DNA from: Schistocerca nitens
Lineage: Eukaryota > Arthropoda > Insecta > Orthoptera > Acrididae
NCBI RefSeq assembly: GCF_023898315.1
Contig: NC_064621.1
Location: forward strand, 130,632,521-130,696,520
Length of the DNA stretch: 64,000 nt
Direction of reading: 5' to 3'
Shown: positions 9,739 to 20,040 of the stretch, piece by piece
How positions within the stretch are numbered: the stretch's first letter is position 1
Layout of the letters: the number at the start of each line of letters is the position of its first letter
Notes under the pieces: generated by a model
The model's database searches: none
The model's input: only the letters and a program-made list of their open reading frames with translations
What the model was told of the DNA's origin: nothing
Translations under genes and position numbers: made by a program

Positions 9739-11369
9739 CTGGGTGGTCCATTGATCGTTACCGGGGCAAATATGTCACGAAATAATCGTCAAACGAAAAA
9801 ATTACAAAGAACTAAACTTGTCTAGCTTGAAGGAGGAAACCAGATGGCGCTATGGTTTGCCCGCTAGATGGCGCTGCCATAGGGCAAATGGATATCAACT
9901 GCGTTATTAAAAATAAGAACCCCCATTTTTATTACATATTCGTGTAGTACGTAAAAATATATGAATGTTTTAGTTGGACCACTTTTTTCGCTTTGTGACA
10001 GATGGTGCTGTAATAGTCACAAACATATGGCTCACAATTTTAGACGAACACTTGGTAACAGGTAGGTTTTCTAAATTAAAATACAGAACGTAAGTACGTA
10101 CGAAAAATTTATTTCGGTTGTTCCATGTGATACATGCATCTTTGTGAACTTATCATTTATGAGAATGCGTGCTGGTACAGCGTGATTACCTGTAAATACC
10201 ACATTAATGCAATAACTGCTCAAAATGATGTCAGTCAACCTCAATACATTTGGCAATACGTGTATCGACATTCCTCTCAACAGCGAGTAGTTCGCCTTCT
10301 TTAATGTTCGCACATGCATGGACAATGCGCTGACGCATATTGTCAGACGTTGTCGGTGGATCACGATAGCAAATATCATTCATCTTCCCCACAGAAAGAA
10401 ATCCGGAGACGTCAGATTCGGTGAACGTGCGGGCCATGGTATGGTGCTTCGACGACCAATCCACCTGTCATGAAATATACCGCTTCAACCACACGCGAGC
10501 TATGTACCGGACATCCATCATGTTGGAAGAACATCACCATTCTGTCATGCAGTGAAACATATTGTAGTAACATCTGCAGGACATTACGTAGGAAATCAGC
10601 ATACATTGCACCATTTAGATTGCCATCGATGAAATGGGGGCCAATTATCCTTCCTCGCATAATGCCGCACCATACATTAACCCTCCAAGGTCGCTGATGT
10701 TCCACTTGTCGCAGCCATCGTGGATTTTCCGTTGCCCAATAGTGCATATGTTGCCGGTTTACGTTACCGCTGTTGGTGAATAACGATTCATCGCTGTACA
10801 GAACGCGTGCAAAAAGCCTGTTACCGTCCCGTAATTTCTCTTGTGCCCAGTTGCAGAACTGTACACGAAGGTCAAAATCGTCGCCATGCAATTCCTGGTG
10901 CATAGAAATATGGTACGGGTGCAATCGATGTTGATGTAGCATTCTCAACACCGACGTTTCTGAGATTCCCGAATCTCGCGCAATTTGTCTGCTGCTGATG
11001 TGCGGATTAGCCGCGACAGCAGCTAAAACACCTAAAGGGCATCATCATTTGTTGCAGGTCGTGGTTGATGTTTCACATATGGCTGAACACTTCCTGTTTC
11101 GTGATACCACGTACTTATTCGTTTGTGACTATTACAGCACCATCTATCACAAAGCGAAAAAACGAATATGTAATTAAAAAATGTGGGTTCCTATTTAAAA
11201 AAAACTCAGTTGATATTCGTTTGATCTATGGCAGCGCCATGTAGCGGGCCAACCATAGCGTCGTCTGGTTTCCCCCTTCAAGCTAGACAAGTTTCGTTCT
11301 TTGTAGTTTTTTCGTTTGACGCTTATTTCGTGAGATATTTGGCTCGGTCACGATCAATGGACCACCCCG
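9739..11369 (-). mobile_element. mariner-like element with about 190-bp terminal inverted repeats
   Basis: Long inverted ends start GGGTGGTCCATTGATCG and run past the segment AAGCTAGACAAGTTT on each side. TA duplications sit at 9737-9738 and 11370-11371. Length is 1631 bp. The transposase is on the minus strand and is damaged. The element sits near the left end of an older Tc1-like element, whose left-arm sequence continues as GGCGGTAGTATCGTGTA after it. Confidence 0.85.
10231..11010 (-). pseudogene. mariner-like (IS630/DDE-type) transposase relic
   Basis: The minus-strand frame from 10951 holds the catalytic core: RVLYSDESLF (first Asp), WRVNVWCGIM, then MVMFFQHDGCPVHSS (second Asp). A shift at about 10390-10440 breaks the third motif, which still reads WPARSPNLTSPDFFLW in the other frame. 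The C-terminal stretch (10464-10231) continues NDICYRDPPTTSDNMRQRI. Upstream of 10951 a damaged helix-turn-helix (ISETSVLRM) is visible but earlier sequence is shifted and shortened. Non-functional. Confidence 0.8.
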
Positions 11370-11474
11370 TATATATGGCGGTAGTATCGTGTACATAAGG
11401 CACAAAGGAACAGTGCATTAGCGAGCTGTCATATGTACTCAGGTGATTCACGTGAAAAATCTTTCCTGACTCAT

Positions 11475-12527
11475 TGTCGCCGCACGACGAGAATTAACAG
11501 ACTGTGAAAACGGAATGGAGTTGGAGTTAGAGGACTGGGACATTCCATTGCGGATATCGTTAAGCAGTCCAATATTCCGAGATCCACTGTGAAGAGCGTG
11601 CCGAGATTAGCACATTTTAGGCGTTACCTGTGAGCAGGAACAAAGCAGCGGCCCACGGCCTTCACTTAACGACCGAGACCAGCTGCGTTTGCAGAGAGTT
11701 GCCAGCACTAACAAACAAACAACAATATGTGAAATAAACGCAGATATATACGTGTGGAGCGTATAAAGAAAGCATCCGTTACGACAGTGCGACAAAATTT
11801 GGCGTTAATGGGCTATAGTAACAGACGAACGATGCGAGCGTCTTTGCTAACAGCACGTCTCCTGCACCGCCTCTCCTGGGCTAGTGGCCGTATCGGTTGT
11901 ACATTAGACTACTGGAAAACCGTTTCCTGGCGTGTTGCTAGTCGGTGTGTCTCAGGCCTCTCGTGATGCGCGCTTGATCCGGCGCCTACTATCGATCTTC
12001 GCGCTACATCTTTGTCGAGCGGTGTGCTGAAGTGTCAACAACGCACTTTGGTGTGAAGTCCCGATTCCAGTTGATAAGATCTGATAGTAGGGTTGGAATC
12101 TGTTCCAGGCCCCACGAAGCCGTGCACCCAAGTTGTCAACAAGGCACTTCGCAAGCCGGTGGTGCCTCCATGATGATGTGGGCTGTGTATTCTTGGAATG
12201 GACTGGTACCTCTCATTCAACTAAAGCAAAGATTGATAGGAAATGGTTATGTTTGGCTACTACGAGAGCATTTACAGCCATTCGTGAATTTCATGTTGCC
12301 AGACAACGTTGGAATTTTTTAGGATGACAGTGCGCCATGTCACCGGGTTACAGCCGTTCGTGTTTGGTGTGAAGAACGTTCTGGACAATTCGGGCGAATG
12401 ATTTGGCCGCCCAGATCACCCAACATGAGTCTCATCGAATATTTATGGGACATAATCCAGAGGCTGGTTCGTGCACAAAACCCTGCACCATCATCACTTT
12501 CGCAATTATGGATGGCTATAGACACAG
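11475..12527 (+). pseudogene. Tc1-like transposase relic, main part
   Basis: Starts with a decayed GHSIADIVKQSNIPRSTVKS helix-turn-helix, continues through RTMRASLLTARLLHR and WASGRIGCTLDYWKTVSW to SRFQLIRSDSRVG. The catalytic half is ASMMMWAVYSWNG, then DDSAPCHRVTA and PPRSPNMSLIEYLWDII. Asp and Glu are 36 residues apart (DD36E spacing). A lesion at about 11950-12040 removes the first Asp motif. The gene stops at the 10-bp target ATAGACACAG where LINEs inserted; its last codons are at 15448-15570. Confidence 0.82.
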
Positions 12528-12835
12528 GCACCTCCCATGAACCATGCACCTTACCGTTGGTGGGGAGGCTTGCGTGCCTCAGCGATACAGATAGCCGTAC
12601 CGTAGGTACAACCACAACGGAGGGGTATCTGTTCAGAGGCCAGACAAACGTGTTGTTCCTGAAGAGGGGCAACAGCCTTTTCAGTAGTTGCAGGGGCAAC
12701 AGTCTGGATGATTGACTGATCTGGCCTTGCAACACTAACGAAAACGGCCTTGCTGTGCTAGTACTACGAACGGCTGAAAGCAAGGGGAACTACAGCCGTA
12801 ATTTTTCCCGAGGGCATGCAGCTTTACTGTAGGAT

Positions 12836-13780
12836 AATGGAATGTAGTCGAATTAAGTCGGGTGATGCTGAGGGAATTAGATTAGGAAATGAGACATTTA
12901 AAGTAGTAAATGAGTTTTTCTATTTGGGGGGCAAAATAACTGATCATGGTCGAAGTAGAGAGGATATAAAATATAGATTGGCAATGGCAATGAAAGCGTT
13001 TCTGATGAAGAGAAATTTGTAAGCATCGAGTATAGATTTAAGTGTCAGGAAGTCGTTCCTAAAAGTATTTGTATGGAGTGTAGCCATGTACGGAAGTGAA
13101 ACATGGACGATATATAGTTTAGACAAGAAGAGAATAGAAGCTTTCGAAATGTGGAGCTACAGAAAAATGCTGGAGATTAGATGGGGAGATCACATAACTA
13201 ATGAGGAGGTATTTACTATTAAAAACAGTCTTGATCACGATTTATTTATCAAGGTGACCGGTTTCGACCACCACTGTGGTCATCTTCAGACCATTGAGTA
13301 GGAACCTCTTTCTGTTGGAGGATCACTGATTCTCCAACAGAAAGAGGTTCCTACTCAATGGTCTGAAGATGACCACAGTAGTGGTCGAAACAGGTCACCT
13401 TGACAAATAAATCATGATCAAGACTGTTTTTAATAGTAAATATTTTAAAGACATTGATCACTGCCTTTCCCGTAATGTATTCAAAAGTAATAATGAGGTG
13501 GTATTGAATATAATTGGGGAGAAGAGGAGTTTGTGGCACAACTTGACCAGAAGAAGGGATCGGTTGGTAGGACATGTTCTGAGGCATCAAGGGATCACCA
13601 ACTTAGTATTGGAGGGCAGCGTGCAGGGTAAAAATCGTAGAGGGAGGCCAAGAGATGATTACACTAAGCAGATTCAGAAGGATGTAGGTTGCAGTAGGTA
13701 CTGGGAGATGAAGAAGTTTGGACAGGATAGAGTAGCAAGCATGGAGAGCTGCATCAAACCAGTCTCAGGACTGAAGACCA
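12836..13780 (+). pseudogene. RTE-type reverse transcriptase C-terminal relic
   Basis: Readable pieces are RLGNETFKVVNEFFYLGGKI, SVAMYGSETWTIYSLDKKRI, FEMWSYRKMLEIRWGDHITN, then after the inserted hairpin NIIGEKRSLWHNLTRRRDRL, VGHVLRHQGITNLVLEGSVQ and GKNRRGRPRDDYTKQIQKDV. These are the post-palm and C-terminal motifs of RTE-type LINE proteins. The catalytic FADD box and the endonuclease are absent in this copy. One stop occurs at 13020. Confidence 0.82.
13214..13490. mobile_element. hairpin (foldback) element with 15-bp TSD
   Basis: The sequence is a nearly perfect inverted repeat: arms 13210-13320 and 13332-13441 with an 11-bp loop. The flanks TAATGAGGAGGTATT (13199-13213) and TAATGAGGTGGTATT (13491-13505) differ at one base and are duplicated LINE coding sequence, so the whole 277 bp is an insertion. 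It has no frame and no pol III boxes that I can see. The long TSD suggests retrotransposition rather than a cut-and-paste foldback. Confidence 0.85.
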
Positions 13781-13964
13781 CAACAACAACAACAACAACA
13801 ACATAGACACAGTAAAATGCGTCTAAGCCATAAGGAGGCGGGTAATGTACAACATGTAAAAGAGTGAAGAGGTATAATAAGAGTGGAAGACCAAGAACGA
13901 AGTGCTCCGATTTCAAAGGATGTATGATAGGAACGTAATCTTTCGCATCTGCTCTAGGATCCAT

Positions 13965-14520
13965 ACATCGAAAAAGCGGTGGTGGAAATAAAAGAAAGGT
14001 TCAAGAGTGAAATTAAAGTTGCAAGTGGAAGCATATCAGTGATAAGATTCGCTGATGACATTGCTATTCTCAGTGAAAGTGAAGAAGAATTACAAGATAT
14101 GCTGAATGGAATGAGCAGTCTAATGAGTACAGAATAGAGACTGAAAGTAAATCGAAGAAAGACGAAAGTTATGAGAAGTAGCCTAAATGAGAACAACTAG
14201 AAACTTAATATTAGGACTGATGGCAGGAAGTACATGAATTTAAAGAATTCTACTACGTAGGCAGCAAAATATCCAATGACGGACGGAGTAAAGAGGACAA
14301 GAAGGACATCAAAATCAGATTATCACTAGCAAAATGGGCGTTCCTGCCTAAGAAAAATATATTGGTATCAAACATAGGCCTTAGTTTGAGGAAGAAATTT
14401 CTGAGTTTTACGTTTGGAGCACAAGATTGTATGGTAGTGAAACATGGACTGTTGGAAAACCAGAAGAGAAGAGAATCGAAGAGTTTGAGATGTGGTGCCA
14501 AAGAAGAATGTGGGAAATTA
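13965..14520 (+). pseudogene. RTE-type reverse transcriptase relic with FADD box
   Basis: The readable part includes VIRFADDIAILSESEEELQD, the palm catalytic FADD motif, and later MYGSETWTVGKPEEKRIEEF and EMWCQRRMWEIK, with several stops and shifts between. It is cut by the SINE at 14521. Function would be target-primed reverse transcription. Confidence 0.8.
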
Positions 14521-14720
14521 AAAAATGGTTGAAATGGCTCAAAGAACTGTGGGACTTAACATCTGAGATCATCAGTCCCCTAGACTTAGAACTACTTAAG
14601 CCTAACTAACCTAAGGACATCACGCACATTCATGCTCGAGGCAAGATCCGAACCTGCGACTGTAGCAGCAGCGTGGTTCCGGACTGAAGCGCTTAGAACC
14701 GCTCGGTCACAGCGGCCGGC
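14521..14720 (-). mobile_element. SINE-A copy
   Basis: Minus-strand tRNA-like head GCCGGCCGCTGTGACCGAGC with decayed B box, then the body with TTAGGTTAGTTAGG and an end reading GAGCCATTTCAACCATTTTT. The flanks GAAATTA and GAAAATTA are probably an imperfect target duplication. Inserted in RTE copy B. Confidence 0.85.
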
Positions 14721-14829
14721 TGTAGAAAATTAGGGGGACTGATAAGGTAAGAAACGAGAGGAGGTTCTGCGTAGAATCGGACAGGAAAAAGAAAAAGGAA
14801 GACACAGATTGGAATACATCCAGTAGATA

Positions 14830-15335
14830 CAAAATTGTTAAGGCTTTCGTGGCCACTTGTTGACAAACTGCCTATTGGCTTCTGTCTCGGATTCTTCGGC
14901 CGACGTTCATCTAATGATTTTTCTGACGTTTCGCCAGCACGAGTGGCTGGCATTGTCAAAGCTTCACCCTCCATTGCCGGTGGTGAACTGGAGGCGAGCT
15001 CGCGGCCGCAGACTATATGTACCTGGCGCGCCAACGTCCGAGGGCTTCTCCGCGGTCGTTTCCGGTGCGGTTCTCCTCTTGCTACCTGCGACGGTCGTTC
15101 GCTGCAGTACGGGAAGCCAGGATCCGTTTACCTTAAGGCTTTCCTCTTTCTTGTTGAAACTGTTCGCGTGTTTTTGGATTTCTACAGCTTCTCTGAACAA
15201 GCGCGTGTGATAGTGCTTCTCTACAGCCAGAACTTCCGTGTCGGCGAATTTTATTACGTGGTCGGTCTCATTCAGAAAAATCATTAGATGAACGTCGGCC
15301 GAAGAATCCGAGACAGAAGCCAATAGGCAGTTTGT
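14830..15335 (-). mobile_element. 5'-truncated Penelope-like element with inverted terminal segment
   Basis: Exact target duplications CATCCAGTAGATA lie at 14817-14829 and 15336-15348. The minus strand encodes the end of a Penelope-like protein. A 65-bp segment of its 3' region (14862-14926) is repeated in inverted orientation at the other end (15272-15336). Penelope-like elements are known for irregular direct or inverted terminal repeats. A hammerhead-like fold is visible at 14925-14960. Confidence 0.75.
14964..15270 (-). pseudogene. Penelope-like protein, GIY-YIG endonuclease C-terminal part
   Basis: Minus-strand translation gives NETDHVIKFADTEVLAVEKH, YHTRLFREAVEIQKHANSFN and KKEESLKVNGSWLPVL. 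This matches the characteristic end of the GIY-YIG endonuclease in Penelope-like elements (an E-KIL-Y--R--REAIEI pattern, an N-N--E box and a final SW-P-L). The GIY-YIG core and the reverse transcriptase are absent through 5' truncation. The frame is open here but starts inside the domain. Assignment is from remembered motifs. Confidence 0.72.
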
Positions 15336-15447
15336 CATCCAGTAGATAATTGAGGGCGTTGAGGGCAACAACAACTGCTTTGAGGTGTAGTTTGGCACAG
15401 GAGGGGAATACGTGGCCGGTCGAATAAAATAAAATAAATAGACGCAG

Positions 15448-15582
15448 TGTGGGTCAATATTTCTGTATGGGCTTCCAACGAGTTGTTGACTCCGTACCAC
15501 GTCAAGGTGGTGCATAACGGCGGAGCAAAAGGAGGTCCTGCACTGTATTGGGAGGTATCCCATGACTTCTGTCACCTCAGTG
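15448..15582 (+). pseudogene. 3' end of the Tc1-like element split at 12527
   Basis: Contains the last transposase codons (CAATATTTCTG, CCAACGAGTTGTTGACTCCG, GCAAAAGGAGGTCC) and the right inverted repeat ending CACCTCAGTG at 15582. These continue the frame interrupted at 12527, supporting one ancestral element. Confidence 0.78.
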
Positions 15583-15594
15583 CACATTCTCCTC

Positions 15595-15880
15595 CAGCCA
15601 CGATACGGAGAAATACAGATGGTACCTGGTATCACTATTAGCCATTCCATTTCCCGCTCCACTCGCTAATGAGACAGGTAGATACGACTATCATTGCGCC
15701 GCCATATGACCGTTGATTTTTCGTATGTTGTTTTCGGGTTGTTCCGTATGTTAGTGGCAGTAGAATCTTTGCGCAGTCATCTGCAAATACTGGTTGTCTA
15801 AATTTTCTCGATAGGATTTCGCGAAAAGAACGTCGGTTTCCATCTGGTGATTCCCTTTTGAGTTCACGGACCATTTCATT
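15595..15880 (-). mobile_element. LINE 3' fragment (TGTAGATGTAG-tailed family)
   Basis: The minus strand has GAGTGGAGCGGGAAATGGAA and an upstream segment (GTGAACTCAAAAGGGAATC) parallel to the copy at 7025-7400. Short 3' piece only; its end is interrupted by the Tc1-like element boundary. Confidence 0.55.
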
Positions 15881-15886
15881 TTAACT

Positions 15887-16135
15887 AGCTAGGTGGCGCA
15901 GTGGTTAGCGTACTGGACTGTCATACGGGAGGACGACGTTTCAAACCCGCGGCAGGTCATCCTGATTTAGATTTTCCGTGATGTCCGCAAGTCGCTTCAG
16001 GCAAGTGTCGGGATGGTTCCTTTGAAAGGGCACAGCTGACTTCCTTCTCCGTCCTTCCCTCACCCGATGGGCCCGTGGGACCGATGACCTCGCTGTTTGG
16101 TCCCTTCCCTCAAATCAACCAATCAACCAACCAGT
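15887..16135 (+). mobile_element. SINE family B copy
   Basis: The head AGGTGGCGCAGTGGTTAGCG (A box) and GACGTTTCAAACCCGCGG (B box) is followed by the family body with CCTTTGAAAGGGCACAG, ending in AATCAACCAATCAACCAACC. No clean target duplication was seen. Confidence 0.88.
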
Positions 16136-16139
16136 TCCG

Positions 16140-17030
16140 TTACGAACAGATACCATCTTCATATAAATAAGGCTTACCGGCCAATGATCTTCTTCAATGC
16201 GGATGCATTCACATTGCTCCAACTCTTACGGGAATCGGTAGATTGACTGCCGCCAGTAATGAGTATAGTGGTCAGGGGCACTACAAATGTAGTGTGTGGA
16301 CAGTAAGATGGAAGTGTGGGTCTCACGAGCAGCGTGCCGCAGTCGCACCATCCTCATCGATGGCTCAGTCGTATGCCTGCACGGTAGCTCAGCGAGTTCG
16401 GTCGGAGGGTTAGAAGAATGGGCCGCTTTAGTGATCTATGCACTGTCTGCAGTGTAGATGAGCTACACTTTCGTATAATTCTTCCAATAAATACATTTCT
16501 GTAAGTTCCTTCAAATCGACTACCAGTCATCGACTGCAAACAGTGGTAAACTCCACAGCCCGAACACCACAGAACACTGAGTTTGGTTTTTCAAGGCATC
16601 ACCACCACTGTCAATGCGGCAGGCAGTTGCTTGTTATGAAAAATAAGCACATGACTCAACGCGTTCTCCACAGGCATTGTTTAGTGAGGACCTCGTTGCT
16701 CCTGAAATACTAGTTTCTGATCATTTGTTCCTTATATCAGAATAACCAATTTGTGACCCTACTCCATCTGAGCTAAATAGATACTAATGAGCAAAATATG
16801 TGACATTACTAATGGCGGCTCTGCTATTTCGATCTAAAATTGTTATGTCTGGCTATCAAAAGTATCTATTGAAGCACCGTCTAACTTCTGTTATGAACCT
16901 CACACACCAAAATAAGAACGATTTAGTACGAGTTAATTGTTAACTGGGTATGTTTTGCATTGAATCTTAAAGAAATATGAAGAAAGCAAAATGATGTGAT
17001 TGAAATCCTTCACTGGCTACACGGGGATTA
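16140..17030. other. mostly unassigned; fragment of SINE family D at 16374-16440
   Basis: CTGCACGGTAGCTCAGCGAG at 16377 is the tRNA-like start of the SINE seen in fuller form at 24416-24600. The remainder shows no recognisable gene or repeat. Confidence 0.45.
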
Positions 17031-17880
17031 TTGATTCTCATTCTAGACACAGTAATTGGAGTTATTCCACGGTTCTTGCGTATACTGCCGGATATGATCA
17101 AGTGGGATCAGATCAGGTGAAGAAGCTCATTACAAAACAAGATCCCATTTTACTATCCAACTTATAGCGAAAATCCGACGAACGTGTTCAACATCCAGAT
17201 GGGCAAAATTTACTGTCACTCATGTTAGAAACGCACATGTGCATCGCGTACGGTGTATTTGCAGAGTTCTCTGTCCACATTCCTCATTATACACGTCAAC
17301 GAGTTGGACCTGATTTGCCTACTCTATGGTATTAGGCACCTTGTTCGTAACAGATACTACATCATACAAATAACTACTCGTAGTTACACGTGTTAAGCCA
17401 GCTACATGGAGGTTATTGATTCAGCTGGTCAATTACGAAACTTCGTAACTTTCGACTCACTCGTTCCTGCTTCTGGGTTCCTTTCCTCAGATTTATGGAG
17501 GTCACCTACATGAAACGGGCAATTTTCCGATGAACATTAGTACTTAGTTATTACTGTGTCGCTGAAATATCGTGGAAAAACTGTGTCTTCCAATTAGTGA
17601 CCTTTCTCTTGAATACAGTTTTCGCGTATGATCCTGAATTTGCCCTTAACTCTGGGCAAAAGGCATTGGTCAATCAAAGCCACCTCTTCTTCACTAGCAG
17701 CTTTCAAATCTATTAGCATTAGGGTTTGCAACATGGACACTTTCTTTCAAATACCGCCACAAGAAAAGGTCAGACGCTGGTGGGTCTGGTGATCTTGGTG
17801 GCTTTGCACCACCCTGCTGAGAAGAAACACTTCTTGTGTTTATCCGTCGCCTCCGCACTTCAGGCATAAAAAAAGGGATG
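17030..17880 (-). repeat. divergent direct repeat, copy 1 (old DDE transposon relic)
   Basis: Matches 20040-20910 with many substitutions. Shared blocks include CGACGAACGTGTTCAACATC and TTCTGGGTTCCTTTCCTCAG. The minus strand near 17820-17740 reads PPRSPDPPASDLFLWRYLKE, the last catalytic block of an IS630/mariner-like transposase (normally PPRSPDLTP-DFFLWGYLK). Both copies are therefore relics of one transposon family. Confidence 0.75.
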
Positions 17881-18950
17881 TAGCATGCCTATACAACGTT
17901 CCGAGTTTGGGTTCGTAACTGTATCGTGGACTTCCGACGATCCGATCCGGCGGTACACCTCAGAACCATGGAAGCAGCATATAATCCGGCCAAATCTCAG
18001 GTCAATAATTTAGAGTCTTAAAATGATCTACATCACATTAACAACACCACAGCCAGATCTCTTTCGTATATAGCATATTGAAGTAATTACTATTTTGTTG
18101 GGCGATCAGGCAGTAAATATCACAACGCTGACAGGCTGCCGTGTCATGTCAATGACGTCATAAGAGACGCTGTAGAATGGCGTGTTAGGGACGCATCTCC
18201 CTCCGAAATGTTGTCAGATTTTCGACCTCGAAGCCACTACTTATTGTCCAAGTAGCTCCTCAGTTGATCGGATGAGGATGAGTTTCAAAATAAAGTTTTT
18301 GTGTCACTCACTTAATCCGTTGATTGGGATAATTTCACTTCCTTCTTACGATTTTTAAATTTAGCAATAACGTGCTACTTATTCATTTCAAATTAGATTT
18401 CCCAAATTTCATATACGTTTTTCCACGGTCCAGATTTCACGACGCGACGAAGTTGTGTTCCGAAGATATATTTAGAATCTTATTTCTTAACTGTATATCA
18501 GAGAGTGTAGACGAAAATGTTTTCACCTGAAATATTCTGATTCTGTTATCAATCTCCCTCTTATAACTTGGTGTAAACTGTGATTCTGAGAAACTATACA
18601 CCGTTCTTTCACTTCTGCTCTGCTTCTGCTGTGGGAAGACGAACCAAAGACTGTGTTTTATTGTCGGTACACTTAGAAGCTGCAACAGATTTAAAGAGAA
18701 TGGCTGCAATACGCTTATCCTCTTCTGGAGTTCTGCTGCGCACTGTGGGATCCTTACCAGATACGGCTAAAGGATTACATCGAGAAAGTTCAAATAAGGA
18801 CAGCACGCAGCACGTTTTGTACTATTGTGAAATAGGGGAAAGAGTGTACAGGACATGATACAAGATATGGGATAGACACCATTAAAATAAAGGCATTTCC
18901 CGTTTTAGCAAGATCTTCTCCAGAAATTTCACTCACCAACGTTCTCCTCC
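17880..18950. other. unassigned stretch
   Basis: Frames at 18437-18860 lack known motifs. Nothing else recognised. Confidence 0.35.
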
Positions 18951-19029
18951 GAATGCGAAAATATTTTGCTGACTCCGATCTACACGGAAAGAAACGACCG
19001 TCATAATGAAATAAGGGAAATCAGAGCTG

Positions 19030-19170
19030 GCGCGAAAAGGTATATGTGTTCGTTTTTCCGCGCACTGTTCGAGAGTGGAATAATAAAGAATTATTGTGAA
19101 GGTCGTTCGATGAACCGTCTGTCAGGCACTGCAGTGTGATTTGGAGAGTACCCATGTAATGTAGATGCTC
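19030..19170 (+). mobile_element. LINE 3' fragment, short
   Basis: Plus-strand sequence with CGCACTGTTCGAGAGTGGAA and ATTTGGAGAGTACCCATGTA ending ATGTAGATGC has the layout of the final bases of the TGTAGATGTAG-tailed LINE family. Confidence 0.55.
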
Positions 19171-19179
19171 TCACCAAAT

Positions 19180-20040
19180 TTTATTTGTGATAGTGCACTA
19201 TTCCCCTTCCGGTTTCTATTTATTACTCCTGTCTGAACTTCGTTTGCATCCGACCCGACATATGTCAGGAGGAAATCGTCAAGTTACTTAGTACCATACA
19301 CAACAGACTCGATTTCTGTCTGCATGATGGAGTAGAAGCTGGTTACAAGAAACGTGTACATGATGTCATGACTACATGCTGCTATTTGCATATTACTAGA
19401 CAGTGTGGTATACTGATTTTTATAGAAATGAAGTAACTAATCTTTGTCACTACTCATGTTGCTAATGAAATATCCTGAATGCGGTAGAAATAAACATCTT
19501 TGTCTTCTATGCCACACACATTGCTAGATTTAAAAAGAATCGAAATAGTTTATATGATAGAAGGGATTGTTTACATGAAACGACTTCAAACCTAGTTTTT
19601 AAATTACATTGCTGCTTCCAGGTGTTTGGTGTTGTTGAGTAAATTATCAATGATTTTCTTGGTGCACTGAACTCCTTTCTGAAACAATAGCAGCTTTATA
19701 GCGAGTACTGAAGTATAGAAGTTACTGAAGTTACGACCTGCGAACTTCATTTGAGAATTTATGCACCGTTTCCGAAATTACGATGAAAATTTCTGAGGAA
19801 GAGCAATCCATTTAAAATCAGTATCACTGGTCCGGAACGACTGATTCGAAAACTTTAGGCAAAGATGAGAAAATTGCAAATTTACCTTTACTCTGCGGGA
19901 AACGTTAAAAAAAGTATTAACATTTCAGTAACTGTTTTAATTATCTGTGCAACTTACGCAAGTGTTCAGTGATGCCTCGCAGTTTCCACACAGCCATGAA
20001 ATTGACGCAGAAAATTCTGTTGTTGTATTTCGCTCAATGC
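19180..20040. other. unassigned AT-rich stretch
   Basis: No gene, SINE boxes or terminal repeats recognised. Confidence 0.35.

Larger units (their letters stand above)
12528..13802 (+). mobile_element. RTE-type LINE copy A, internally deleted
   Basis: Flanked by ATAGACACAG at 12518-12527 and 13803-13812. The first 300 bp resemble the 5' leader of a grasshopper RTE-type LINE I recognise, then the sequence jumps to the C-terminal part of the reverse transcriptase at about 12836, so 2-3 kb is missing. It ends in a CAA microsatellite (13781-13802), typical of RTE 3' ends. A hairpin element is inserted at 13214-13490. Confidence 0.7.
13813..15437 (+). mobile_element. RTE-type LINE copy B, 5'-truncated
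   Basis: Begins directly after the shared ATAGACACAG and ends in AATAAAATAAAATAA before ATAGACGCAG (15438-15447). Reverse transcriptase pieces lie at 13965-14520. A SINE-A (14521-14720) and a Penelope-like element (14830-15335) are inserted. Its last 90 bp (15349-15437) still read as the C-terminus. It differs from copy A in its tail, so it is another subfamily. Confidence 0.7.
9697..15582 (+). mobile_element. Tc1-like element expanded to 5.9 kb by nested TEs
   Basis: The left end CACTGTGGTGAATGAAGTTT mirrors, with changes, the right end closing in CTTCTGTCACCTCAGTG at 15582. Transposase parts occur at 11475-12527 and 15448-15582, in the right order. Intruders, outermost first: a mariner-like element (9739-11369) near the left end and two RTE-type LINEs (12528-13802, 13813-15437). 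The LINEs themselves hold a hairpin element, a SINE and a Penelope-like element. Removing them leaves roughly a normal 1.3-kb Tc1 element. Confidence 0.75.

Noticed and set aside
14964..15662. A single 232-residue gene
   Set aside because: The frame fuses Penelope-like coding sequence, RTE tail and Tc1 3' end by chance across insertion junctions.
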